Assembly (NCBI GenBank): GCA_900110395.1
Contig: FODP01000004.1
Coordinates: 1 to 64,000 of the forward strand
DNA from: Rhodospirillales bacterium URHD0017
GTDB lineage: Bacteria > Pseudomonadota > Alphaproteobacteria > Reyranellales > Reyranellaceae
Direction of reading: 5' to 3'
Length of the DNA stretch: 64,000 bases
The translations under genes were made by a program, and so were the position numbers. Under the pieces are notes generated by a model, which was given only the letters and a program-made list of their open reading frames with translations, was not told where the DNA came from and ran no database searches. Of the stretch, positions 31,762-41,438 are shown piece after piece (position 1 is the stretch's first letter; the number at the start of each line of letters is the position of its first letter).

Positions 31762-33062
31762 CTCAGCGATGCCATGGCGCGATCGGCGGCTGCAAGCGTC
31801 TGGTCGATGATCGCATCGTCATGCGCCGTCGACAGGAACCACTTGCCGACAGGGTTGATGCGGATCCCCTCCTCCTGCAGCGCGCGATGGAAGGCGAGCA
31901 CGCCGTCGCGGTCGCAGGCGTCCGCCTCGCGATAGTTGCGCGGCGCCGGGCCGCTGGTGAAGAAGACCTGGAAGATCGCCGGCAGGCCCTGCACGCGCAT
32001 CGGCAGGCGATGTTTGCTTGCCAGTGCCGCAAGCCCCTGCATGAGGCGTGTGCCGCGCCGCTCGAGATCGCGGTAGACGGCCCCGTCGTCGCGCTCGAGC
32101 TCATCGAGGGCGGCAATGGCCGCTGCCATGCTCTGGACGTTGCCGTTGTAGGTGCCGCCGTGCATCACGCCCTTGTCCAGAAGCGTATCCATGACATCGC
32201 GCCGGCCGGCGACCATGGCAAGCGGGAAGCCCGCCGCGACCGCCTTGGCGTAGATCGCAAGATCGGCCGTCACGCCGAACCGTCCCTGCGCGCCGCGCAA
32301 GCCGACGCGAAAGCCGGTGATAACCTCGTCGCAGATGAACAGGGCACCCTTGGCGCGGCAGAGATCGCGCACGCCGGCAAGATAGCCCGGCTCGGGCACG
32401 GCGGCACCGCCATTCACCATCACGGGTTCCATGATGACGGCGGCGATCTCGCCCTCATGGCGATCGAAGGCGGCCTCGAGCGCCGAAAGATCGTTCCAGC
32501 CGGCGACCACCACGTCCTGCAGTACGCTGGCCGGAATGCCGGGCGAGCCCGCGACCGGCACCGGCTCGTCGGCCGGGCCCGCCTCGTTCAGCGACGGCCG
32601 CGCGCTGATGTAGGCCTGATCGCTCCAGCCGTGATAGTGGCCCTCGAATTTCAGGATCTTGTCGCGGCCGGTGAAGGCGCGGGCGAGCCGCATCGCCATC
32701 AGCACGGCCTCGGTGCCCGAGGTGGCGAAGCGCACGACCTCGGCGCCGGGCAGCAGGCGGCAGAGCCGCTCGGCGAGCTTGGTCTCGCGTGGATGCTGGG
32801 CGGCATAGACCTGGCCGTCGGCCAGGCTCTGCGCCACCGCGTCGATGACCGGCTTGGGCGCGTGGCCCAGGATCGCCGGCCCATTGCCCAGGACGTAGTC
32901 GATATGGACGTTGCCATCGACGTCATAGAGCCGTGCGCCCTCGCCGCGGGCGAAGAACAACGGCACCGGGGTGCTGGCGTAGCGCACGTTGCTGCTGACG
33001 CCGCCGGCCAGATGCCGCTTGGTGCGTTCGTAAAGCGCGATAGACTTGTCGTAGCGGCGCAT
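31758..33062 (-). CDS. class III PLP aminotransferase (GSA-aminomutase-like)
   Basis: 434 residues of fold type I: HLAGGVSSNVRYASTPVPLF, the GSA-like RFATSGTEAVLMAMRLAR, ICDEVITGFRVG (cofactor Asp) and IYAKAVAAGFPLA with the PLP lysine. It resembles glutamate-1-semialdehyde aminomutases. As the first gene of an amine/amino-acid ABC operon under a GntR promoter, it more likely transaminates the imported compound than makes heme. The ATG at 33062 gives the normal family N-terminus; an upstream frame start would run through the operator. Confidence 0.85.
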   Translation of the reverse strand: MRRYDKSIALYERTKRHLAGGVSSNVRYASTPVPLFFARGEGARLYDVDGNVHIDYVLGNGPAILGHAPKPVIDAVAQSLADGQVYAAQHPRETKLAERLCRLLPGAEVVRFATSGTEAVLMAMRLARAFTGRDKILKFEGHYHGWSDQAYISARPSLNEAGPADEPVPVAGSPGIPASVLQDVVVAGWNDLSALEAAFDRHEGEIAAVIMEPVMVNGGAAVPEPGYLAGVRDLCRAKGALFICDEVITGFRVGLRGAQGRFGVTADLAIYAKAVAAGFPLAMVAGRRDVMDTLLDKGVMHGGTYNGNVQSMAAAIAALDELERDDGAVYRDLERRGTRLMQGLAALASKHRLPMRVQGLPAIFQVFFTSGPAPRNYREADACDRDGVLAFHRALQEEGIRINPVGKWFLSTAHDDAIIDQTLAAADRAMASLR

Positions 33063-33079
33063 GTCCCACGGGCCTAATC

Positions 33080-33089
33080 TGTGATCACA
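33080..33089. promoter_or_regulatory. operator half of a pair, TGTGATCACA
   Basis: A perfect 10-bp palindrome 18 bp upstream of the aminotransferase start. The same sequence recurs at 33130-33139 within a longer palindrome, about five helical turns away. It is probably bound by the GntR protein encoded next door. Confidence 0.65.
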
Positions 33090-33127
33090 AAGGACTGTAG
33101 GGCCCGAAACTGTGGGCATCAATGAAT

Positions 33128-33141
33128 TTTGTGATCACAAA
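33128..33141. promoter_or_regulatory. operator TTTGTGATCACAAA
   Basis: A perfect 14-bp palindrome 28 bp upstream of the GntR start. Together with the site at 33080-33089 it places two equivalent sites in the divergent promoter, which suggests looping or joint repression of both directions by the GntR protein. Confidence 0.7.
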
Positions 33142-33168
33142 CCAGGTGTCTTGGGCTATGGTACCGCC

Positions 33169-33900
33169 ATGTCCGACACCTCGCTGCGCACGCAAGTCTA
33201 CGATTCGCTGCGCCAGGCACTGACGACGGGGCGCTTTGCGCCGGGCCAGAAGCTCACCTTCCGCTTCATCGCCGGGGCGCTCGGCGTCAGCCTGACGCCG
33301 GTGCGCGAAGCGCTCGGCCGCCTGGTCGCCGAGGGCGCCTTCGAAACGCAGCCCAACCGGTCCGTGCGGGTGCCGCTGATGACCCGGGCGCGGATCATGG
33401 AACTGCGCGACATCCGGATGGCTCTCGAGGGACTGGCTGCGGCCAAGGCGGCGCTGGCCGCCGACCGTCGACAGGTCGCCGAGCTGCGCCGCATCGCGCT
33501 CGCCATCGTTGCGGCGCGCCGCCAGGCCGACACCACGGCCGACCGCCGGAACATCCGCGAATTCCATTTCACGCTCTACGGCATGGCGGACCAGCCGACC
33601 TTGCTGCGGGTCATCGAAGGGCTGTGGCTGCAGACCGGCCCCTACATGAACCTGCTCTACCCCGACTTCATCAGCCGGCCGCACGGCCCGCAGGGCCGGG
33701 CGAACATCATCCGCGCCCTGCAGGCCCGCGATGCGGCGGCTGCACGCCGGGAAATCGAGAACGACATAGATCGGGCCCTGTCCTACGTCGCCGATCTCGC
33801 CGATGATGACGGCAACATCGCGCTGGCCAAGTCGACGGCCGCCGTCGGGCGGCGACGCGGCGCGGCGACCGCGGCCCAGCAGTTCAACTACGCCCCGTAA
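33169..33900 (+). CDS. GntR/FadR-family transcriptional regulator (FCD)
   Basis: 243 residues. The N-terminal winged helix (TQVYDSLRQALTTGRFAPGQ, LTFRFIAGALGVSLTPVREA, LGRLVAEGAF) is followed by an all-helical FCD effector domain with ELRDIRMALEGLAA and EFHFTLYGMADQP, where a His/Asp set usually binds a metal and a carboxylate ligand. It is divergent from the aminotransferase/ABC operon and 23 bp upstream of a class IV aminotransferase, and is the likely local regulator of both. Confidence 0.88.
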   Translation: MSDTSLRTQVYDSLRQALTTGRFAPGQKLTFRFIAGALGVSLTPVREALGRLVAEGAFETQPNRSVRVPLMTRARIMELRDIRMALEGLAAAKAALAADRRQVAELRRIALAIVAARRQADTTADRRNIREFHFTLYGMADQPTLLRVIEGLWLQTGPYMNLLYPDFISRPHGPQGRANIIRALQARDAAAARREIENDIDRALSYVADLADDDGNIALAKSTAAVGRRRGAATAAQQFNYAP

Positions 33901-33923
33901 CGAAGGAAGCAACGGAGAACGGT

Positions 33924-34853
33924 ATGGCCCAACAGCTCAGCAATCAGCGGATCGCCTGGTTCAACGGCAACTTCATGCCGGAAGGCCAGGTCATGATCCC
34001 GTTCCGCGACCGCAGCTGGAAGTACGGCGACGGCGCCTTCGACATGACGCGCACCTTCGAGGGCAAGCCGTTCCGGCTGAAGGAGCATATCGACCGCTTC
34101 TACCGCTCGCTGCGCTACCTGCAGATCGATCCCGGCATCGGGCCCAAGGAGATGGTGACGCACAGCGAGGAGGTCGTGGCGCGCAACGAGCACCTGCGGC
34201 CGGCCGTCGGCGACTGGTGGGTCGGCCAGCGCGTCAGCCGCGGCGTCGATGCCGTTGGCGACGAGGGCTGGGACCATACCGGGCCCAACGTGGTGATCGA
34301 GGTGCTGCCGCTGCCGCTCAAGGCGCGCGCGCCGCTTTACCGCGACGGCGCCGAGGTCATCACCACCACGATGCGGCGCACCGCGCCGTCGATGCTGTCG
34401 CCGCGCGCCAAGACGCACAACTACCTCAACATGATCATGGCCGAGAAGCCGGTGAAGGCGCTCAATCCCAACGCTTGGGCGATCCTGCTCGACGAGCACG
34501 GCAACCTGGCCGAAGGCCTGGGCAGCAACATCTTCATCGTGCGCGAGGGCGAGCTGTTCACGCCCTCCGAGCGCTACGTTCTGCCAGGCGTCAGCCGCCA
34601 GATGACCATCGACATGGCCAAGGGCCTCGGCATCAAGTGCACGGCAGGCGACATCGACCTGTTCGACGCAGCCAACGCCGAGGAGATGTTCCTGACCTCG
34701 ACCAGCCTCTGCATCCTGCCGGTCAAGAGCTTCAACGGCGGGCCGGTGGCCGACGGCAAGACGCCGGGGCCGATCACCAAGAAGTTGATCGAGGCCTACT
34801 CGAAGGATGTCGGCTGCGACTTCGTCGGGCAGTATTTGAAGTTCCTGAACTAG
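33924..34853 (+). CDS. class IV aminotransferase (BCAT/DAAT-like)
   Basis: 309 residues of PLP fold type IV: the N-terminal FRDRSWKYGDGAFDMTRTF, the region SPRAKTHNYLNMIMAEK (PLP lysine in AKTHN), the LAEGLGSNIFIVREG cofactor-binding loop, and EMFLTSTSLCILPV. Substrate may be a branched-chain or D-amino acid or another amine, and reaction with the adjacent transporter's solute is plausible. AGGAAG lies ahead of the ATG. It is cotranscribed with the GntR gene. Confidence 0.85.
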   Translation: MAQQLSNQRIAWFNGNFMPEGQVMIPFRDRSWKYGDGAFDMTRTFEGKPFRLKEHIDRFYRSLRYLQIDPGIGPKEMVTHSEEVVARNEHLRPAVGDWWVGQRVSRGVDAVGDEGWDHTGPNVVIEVLPLPLKARAPLYRDGAEVITTTMRRTAPSMLSPRAKTHNYLNMIMAEKPVKALNPNAWAILLDEHGNLAEGLGSNIFIVREGELFTPSERYVLPGVSRQMTIDMAKGLGIKCTAGDIDLFDAANAEEMFLTSTSLCILPVKSFNGGPVADGKTPGPITKKLIEAYSKDVGCDFVGQYLKFLN

Positions 34854-34861
34854 CCGCCTCG

Positions 34862-34976
34862 CGTCATCCCGAGCGGAGCCGGCCGAAGGCCGGCGTAGTC
34901 GAGGGACCTGTTCTCGAGCCGTCGCCACAAGAACAGGTCCCTCCGCTCCGCGCTTCGCGCTCCGGTCGGGATGACG
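34862..34976. repeat. dispersed repeat family 2, full copy
   Basis: The outer ends CGTCATCCCGAGCGG and the inverted CCGGTCGGGATGACG pair, and inside them GAGGGACCTGTTCT (34901-34914) is perfectly inverted at 34930-34943. Related sequence is found at 49363-49430 and, as a half copy, at 41408-41436. It separates the class IV aminotransferase from the DUF2189 gene and may also terminate transcription. Confidence 0.75.
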
Positions 34977-35126
34977 GTTAGGCCTTACTTCCGCCGCCAA
35001 TAGGCGTAGACTAACCGCGTGGCGGATCGCGGCTCTTGGTGGCCGACGACTCGGGACTCATGTCAGTGCCACTGGACGCCACACTTGGGCCGCGACCTTC
35101 CAACGATTGTTAGGAAGGAGACAAAC

Positions 35127-36002
35127 ATGGCCGTGCAGCCCCACGTGAGGAACCCCATGGAATGGGGTTGGGATCGCCTCAAGGAAACCGGACAGGCCAT
35201 CGGCTCGGCCGCCAGCACCATGGACGGCGCCTGGGAGGCGCGCGAAATGGCGCCGCCGGTCGTGCGCAAGATCGGGCTCGAGGACCTGCGCCAGGCGCTG
35301 CGCGAGGGCGCCCGTGACTTCGGCGCCTGCCGCACCGACGTGGTCTTCCTGTGCATGATCTACCCCATCGCCGGCCTGATCATCTCGCGCTACGCCTTCG
35401 ACTACGGGATGCTGCCGCTGATCTTCCCGCTGGTCTCGGGATTCGCCCTGATCGCGCCGCTGTTCGGCGTCGGCCTCTACGAGATGAGCCGCCGGCGCGA
35501 GCTCGGCACCGCCACCGGCTGGGCCGACGCCTTTGCCGTCGTGCGCTCGCCCGCGATCGGCTCGGTGATGGCGCTGGGACTGGTGCTGATCGGCCTGTTC
35601 GGCCTGTGGCTTGCCGCCGCCAACTTCATCTACACGGTGACGCTCGGTCCCGATCAGCCGGTTTCGGCCATCGCCTTCGCGCGCGACGCGGTCACCACGC
35701 CGCAGGGCTGGACAATGGTCGTCGCCGGTATCGGCGTCGGATTCCTGTTCGCGCTGCTGGTGCTGGCGATCAGCGTCGTCTCCTTCCCGCTGCTGCTCGA
35801 CCGCAATGTCGGCGTGCGCCAGGCGGTGGCGACCTCGTTCCGCGCGGTGCGCGAGAACCCCGGGCCGATGGCGGCGTGGGGCCTGATCATCGCCGCCGGC
35901 CTGGTGATCGGCGCGATCCCGCTGCTGGTCGGGCTCGCCATCATCCTGCCCATCCTCGGGCACGCGACGTGGCACCTCTATCGCAAGGTGGTCACGAGCT
36001 GA
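35127..36002 (+). CDS. DUF2189 integral membrane protein
   Basis: 291 residues. A soluble N-terminus of about 60 residues ends in VRKIGLEDLRQALREGARDF. About six membrane spans follow, in pairs, with the GVGLYEMSRRRELG and SFPLLLDRNVGVRQAVATS loops typical of DUF2189. Function of the family is unknown. The ATG at 35127 is preceded by AAGGAG and replaces a longer, implausible upstream extension. Confidence 0.8.
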   Translation: MAVQPHVRNPMEWGWDRLKETGQAIGSAASTMDGAWEAREMAPPVVRKIGLEDLRQALREGARDFGACRTDVVFLCMIYPIAGLIISRYAFDYGMLPLIFPLVSGFALIAPLFGVGLYEMSRRRELGTATGWADAFAVVRSPAIGSVMALGLVLIGLFGLWLAAANFIYTVTLGPDQPVSAIAFARDAVTTPQGWTMVVAGIGVGFLFALLVLAISVVSFPLLLDRNVGVRQAVATSFRAVRENPGPMAAWGLIIAAGLVIGAIPLLVGLAIILPILGHATWHLYRKVVTS

Positions 36003-36018
36003 GCGAGCTACGCGCTCC

Positions 36019-36073
36019 CTCATGTTCCTCTCCTCCGCTAGGGGGAGAGGTTAGCGGGGGAGAGGAGGATGAG
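36019..36073. repeat. dispersed palindromic repeat, copy C (half unit)
   Basis: CATGTTCCTCTCC, the hairpin with GCTA loop, then GCGGGGGAGAGGAGGATGAG. It is a shortened copy of the 23194 and 29594 elements lacking the central GTGAGGGGG pair. The minus-strand gene at 36051 ends within it. Confidence 0.75.
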
Positions 36074-36938
36074 AAAAGGAGACCGTCGCCGTGTCGTAAT
36101 CGCCTGAGCCCATGCGGCCGTCGGCGAAGATCTCGTGGCGGGCGATCCAGTCGAACGACTGCTCGTAGGCCTGCCGCGAGTAAGGCTCGAAAACGATGCG
36201 CTCGCCCGAACCCCAGCGCCGCGGGTCCATCATGGCGTGCCAGCGCTCGGGGAATTCGTTCTTGTAGTAGTGGGTGTAGAGCTCTGGCCTGAGATCGATG
36301 TCGCGCTGCGCCCGCTTCAGCGCAGCGAAGTAGCGGCGGACGTCCTCGGGATCGGGCGAGCCGTTGATCATGGCGGCGATCATGAACGTCGTGTCGATCA
36401 CCTTGCGGAAGCCCTGCTGCTCGGCGAGGTAGTACGGGCCGCTGAACAGTGCCGCCGCCCGGCTCTTGCCGTCGATCAAGAGTTCGAGACGGCGGAACAG
36501 CATGCCGTCCTCGAATGTCAGGTTGATCTGGTCGCGCTTGAGGTACTGCTCCAGCGCCTGGATCGTCGAATAGTGACTGCCCGACTGGAAGCCCACCGAG
36601 ATCGGCACGCCGGACAGGTCCTCGGGTGTGCGGATGGGTGAATCGGCCGGCACGAAGATGCCGGCCGGCGCGACCGAATAGGCATCGGCATAAAGTCGGG
36701 CATGGCCGTTGGACGCCGCCACGGCCACGGTCCAGTGACAGGCGCAGCTCACGTCGGCCTCGCGGCCCTTCTCGATGCTCTGGAAGGCGCCCGAGGCACC
36801 CTTGTTGTGATGCTGGCCGGCGGTCGAGCGGATCAGCTCGCGGAACTCGTAGTCGAGTCCCTCGGCGCGGAAGTAGCCCTTCTCTTCGGCCACCCACTCC
36901 TGCAGGCGAAAGTGCGGTTCGACGATGAACTTGCCCAT
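36051..36938 (-). CDS. substrate-binding-protein-like protein without signal peptide
   Basis: 295 residues of the periplasmic type II binding-protein fold, NitT/TauT/NMT1-like: RLQEWVAEEKGYFRAEGLDY at the start, then PADSPIRTPEDLSGVPISVG and FQSGSHYSTIQALEQYL. The start is firm (GAGAGGAACGCC ATG), yet residues begin MGKFIVEPHFRLQEW, with no signal peptide. It may therefore be cytoplasmic and an enzyme or sensor built on this fold. No permease or ATPase is adjacent. It follows the carboxylase alpha subunit on the same strand. The last eight residues (FSHPPLPR) and the stop are encoded by a dispersed palindromic repeat. Confidence 0.65.
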   Translation of the reverse strand: MGKFIVEPHFRLQEWVAEEKGYFRAEGLDYEFRELIRSTAGQHHNKGASGAFQSIEKGREADVSCACHWTVAVAASNGHARLYADAYSVAPAGIFVPADSPIRTPEDLSGVPISVGFQSGSHYSTIQALEQYLKRDQINLTFEDGMLFRRLELLIDGKSRAAALFSGPYYLAEQQGFRKVIDTTFMIAAMINGSPDPEDVRRYFAALKRAQRDIDLRPELYTHYYKNEFPERWHAMMDPRRWGSGERIVFEPYSRQAYEQSFDWIARHEIFADGRMGSGDYDTATVSFSHPPLPR

Positions 36939-36971
36939 GGCGTTCCTCTCGCGCGGCTCGCCTGTCTCTTA

Positions 36972-38966
36972 TCAGCCGCCCTCGAACTCCACCAGTTCGG
37001 CCCCCTCGGTGACCTGCTCGCCGACCGCATAGCGTACGGTCTTGACCGTACCGTCCGCCGGCGCGGCAAGCGTGTGCTCCATCTTCATCGCTTCCAGCAC
37101 CAGGAGCGGCTGACCCTTGCTGACCTTGTCGCCGGCCTTCACGCGCAGGTCGATGATCTTGCCCGGCAACGGCGCCTTCACCGCGCCCTCGCCCGAGGAC
37201 ACGGCTTCGTACTGCGTGACGTCGAGCGGGTCGACCAGCCGCAGGCTCCGGCTGGCGCCGTCGGCGAACACGACATAGTCGACGCCGTCCGATGTCGGCC
37301 GGCGCGCCACGGTCGCCGCAAAGGTGTCGCTGCCCAGCCGGATCGCCAGCCGCCCACCAGTGCGGCGCTCGACACGGGCTTCAAGCGGTCCGCCCGGCAG
37401 CTCCAGGCCAATGCTGCCATCGCGCCGCCGGCGGACGATCACGGTCACCTCGCGCTCGCCATCCTTCCAGCGGACCTCGTCATGGCCCTCCTCGAGCAAT
37501 CGGAAACCGCTCTTGAGGTCCCACGGATCATTCGAGTGCGCGGCCGGCTCGAACTCCATCAGCCGCGCCAGGGCCGCCGTCGCGAGCACGCGATCGTCGG
37601 CCGGTCCGGGCTTGGCGAACAGCGTGTCGTGATGGCGCTCGATGAAGCCCGTGTCGACCTCGCCGCCAACGAATGCCGGATGCGAGCACAGCGCCTTCAG
37701 GAGCGCCGCGTTGGTCGTGACGCCCACGACTTCGGTCTCGCCCATCAACGACGCCATGCGCCGCATCGCCGAAGTGCGGTCGCGGTCATGGACGATCACC
37801 TTGGCGATCATGGGGTCGTAGAATGGCGTCACGGTATCGCCCTGGCGCACGCCGGTATCGACTCGCACCTCCGGGCTCTCCTCCGGCAGGCGCAGATGCA
37901 CCAGCGTGCCGGTTGACGGCAGGAAGTTGCGGTTGGGATCCTCGGCGTAGAGACGTACCTCGACGGCGTGACCATCGATGCGCAGCTGGTCCTGCGTGAG
38001 CGGCAGCTTTCCACCTGCCGCCACCACGAGCTGCCATTCGACCAGGTCCTGGCCGGTGATCATCTCGGTGACCGGGTGCTCGACCTGCAGGCGGGTATTC
38101 ATCTCCATGAAGTAGAACGTGCCGTCCTGGTTGGCGATGAACTCGACGGTGCCTGCGCCCTGGTAGCCGATCGCCCTGGCGGCAGCGACGGCCGCCTCGC
38201 CCATCGCCTTGCGCCGCGCCGGATCCATGTTGGGCGCCGGCGCCTCCTCGATCACCTTCTGATGGCGACGCTGGATCGAGCAGTCGCGCTCGAACAGGTA
38301 CAGGCAGTTGCCGTGGCCGTCGGCAAAGACCTGGATCTCGATGTGGCGCGGCCGCGTCAGGTACTTCTCGATCAGCACGTGATCGTCGGCGAACGAGGCC
38401 TTGGCCTCGCGCTTGGCGCCGGCCAGCGCGTCGGCGAACTTCGCCGCCTCCTCGACCACGCGCATGCCCTTGCCGCCGCCACCCGCCGAAGCCTTGATCA
38501 GCACGGGAAAGCCGATGCGTACGGCTTCCTTGGCCAGCAAATCGGGCGACTGGTCATCGCCGTGATAGCCCGGCACCAGCGGCACCTTGGCCTTTTCCAT
38601 GATCTTCTTGGCTTCGCTCTTGGAGCCCATGGCATGGATGGCCGAAGGCGGCGGGCCGATGAACACAATCCCCGCCTTGGCGCAGGCCTCGGCAAAACCG
38701 GCGTTCTCCGACAGGAAGCCGTAGCCGGGATGGATCGCCTCAGCGCCGGTGTGCCTGGCCGCCGCGATGATCTTGTCAGCCACCAGGTAGCTCTCGCGCG
38801 CCGGCGACGGGCCGATATGGACCGCCTCGTCGGCCAGGGCGACGTGGCGGGCGTCGCGATCGGCGTCGGAGTAGACGGCGACCGTCTTGATGCCGAGACG
38901 CCGCGCGGTCTTGATGACCCGGCAGGCGATCTCGCCACGATTGGCGATCAGGATCTTGGAAAACAT
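36972..38966 (-). CDS. mccA: methylcrotonyl-CoA-type carboxylase, biotin-carrying alpha subunit
   Basis: 664 residues: biotin carboxylase domains (SKILIANRGEIACRVIKTAR, ATP-grasp glycine-rich KASAGGGGKGMRVV, GTVEFIANQDGTFYFMEMNT with RLQVEHPVTE), a linker, and a C-terminal biotinyl domain with EAMKMEH (K628). It carboxylates biotin and hands the carboxyl to the beta subunit. The gene order with enoyl-CoA hydratase and beta subunit is that of the leucine (liu/mcc) operons. The ATG overlaps the hydratase stop by one base (TGATG). Specificity for methylcrotonyl-CoA rather than geranyl- or propionyl-CoA is inferred from the neighbourhood. Confidence 0.88.
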   Translation of the reverse strand: MFSKILIANRGEIACRVIKTARRLGIKTVAVYSDADRDARHVALADEAVHIGPSPARESYLVADKIIAAARHTGAEAIHPGYGFLSENAGFAEACAKAGIVFIGPPPSAIHAMGSKSEAKKIMEKAKVPLVPGYHGDDQSPDLLAKEAVRIGFPVLIKASAGGGGKGMRVVEEAAKFADALAGAKREAKASFADDHVLIEKYLTRPRHIEIQVFADGHGNCLYLFERDCSIQRRHQKVIEEAPAPNMDPARRKAMGEAAVAAARAIGYQGAGTVEFIANQDGTFYFMEMNTRLQVEHPVTEMITGQDLVEWQLVVAAGGKLPLTQDQLRIDGHAVEVRLYAEDPNRNFLPSTGTLVHLRLPEESPEVRVDTGVRQGDTVTPFYDPMIAKVIVHDRDRTSAMRRMASLMGETEVVGVTTNAALLKALCSHPAFVGGEVDTGFIERHHDTLFAKPGPADDRVLATAALARLMEFEPAAHSNDPWDLKSGFRLLEEGHDEVRWKDGEREVTVIVRRRRDGSIGLELPGGPLEARVERRTGGRLAIRLGSDTFAATVARRPTSDGVDYVVFADGASRSLRLVDPLDVTQYEAVSSGEGAVKAPLPGKIIDLRVKAGDKVSKGQPLLVLEAMKMEHTLAAPADGTVKTVRYAVGEQVTEGAELVEFEGG

Positions 38967-39751
38967 CAGCTCGCCCACCTTGGCTTGCGCTTGTCCAGAA
39001 ACGCCTGCATGCCCTCGAGCGCCTCCTCCGTCGTGCACTGTGTGGCGACGTGCTCGCCGATCAGATCGGCTGCCTCGTCGTCGTGCGGCCGTGCGTCGAG
39101 CTCGCGGATCAGCTCCTTTATCAGCCGCTGAACCGAGGGTGCTCCCAGAGTCAGCTCGTGGGCGAGTGTCGCCACCGTCTCGTCGAGCTTGTCGCCCCGC
39201 ACCACCTGGTCGACCAGGCCGATGCGCAGCGCCGTCTCGGCATCGAACATGCCGCCATGCATCAGGAGCTGGCGCGCCAGGCGCGGCCCCACGGCCTCGA
39301 TCAGCACCGGGATGGCGATGCCGGCCAGCAGGCCGTTGCGCACCGAGGTCAAACCGAAGCGCGCCGACGAGGAAGCGACGGCGAAGTCGCAGGCCAACAT
39401 CAGGCCGACGCCGCCGCCTACGGCCGACCCATGGACGCGGGCGATCGACGGCTTGGGAAAATCATAGATCGCCTGGACCGCTCCCATCATGGCGTCGGCG
39501 CCGACCCGCCGGGTGATGGCGTCGAGCCCGGGCCAGGTCAGCACCCAGTCGAAGTCGCCGCCGGCCGAGAAGGCACGGCCCTCGCTGCCGACGACAAGGA
39601 CGCGTACCGCGTCGTCGGCGGCAAACGCCTCGACGGCGTCGACGATGGCACGCGCGGTGTCACCGTCGAAGGAGTTCATCCGCTCGTCCCGGTTCAGCGT
39701 GAGCCGCGCCACGTTGCCTGCTACCGCGGTCTTTACAGGGGGAACGATCAT
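38966..39751 (-). CDS. enoyl-CoA hydratase/isomerase family (probable methylglutaconyl-CoA hydratase)
   Basis: 261 residues of the crotonase fold: VARLTLNRDERMNSFDGDTA, GRAFSAGGDFDWV (oxyanion hole region), then PSIARVHGSAVGGGVGLMLA and CDFAVASSSARFGLTSVRNG. Between the two carboxylase subunit genes, the expected reaction is hydration of 3-methylglutaconyl-CoA to HMG-CoA, which the HMG-CoA lyase elsewhere in the window would cleave. It starts 2 bp after the beta-subunit stop. Confidence 0.85.
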   Translation of the reverse strand: MIVPPVKTAVAGNVARLTLNRDERMNSFDGDTARAIVDAVEAFAADDAVRVLVVGSEGRAFSAGGDFDWVLTWPGLDAITRRVGADAMMGAVQAIYDFPKPSIARVHGSAVGGGVGLMLACDFAVASSSARFGLTSVRNGLLAGIAIPVLIEAVGPRLARQLLMHGGMFDAETALRIGLVDQVVRGDKLDETVATLAHELTLGAPSVQRLIKELIRELDARPHDDEAADLIGEHVATQCTTEEALEGMQAFLDKRKPRWAS

Positions 39752-39753
39752 GC

Positions 39754-41361
<1,608 letters not shown>

Positions 41362-41407
41362 GCCGGGCCAAACTGCCCGGACGGTGGACGGGGTGCAAGG
41401 GGCCCCA

Positions 41408-41436
41408 AAGGCCCCTCGCTACGCTCGGGGTGACAG
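41408..41436. repeat. dispersed repeat family 2, half copy
   Basis: 29 nt here are identical to 49402-49430 (ending CTACGCTCGGGGTGACAG). It lies between mccB and the upstream DctP-like gene, just past the latter's stop codon. Confidence 0.8.
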
Positions 41437-41438
41437 GC

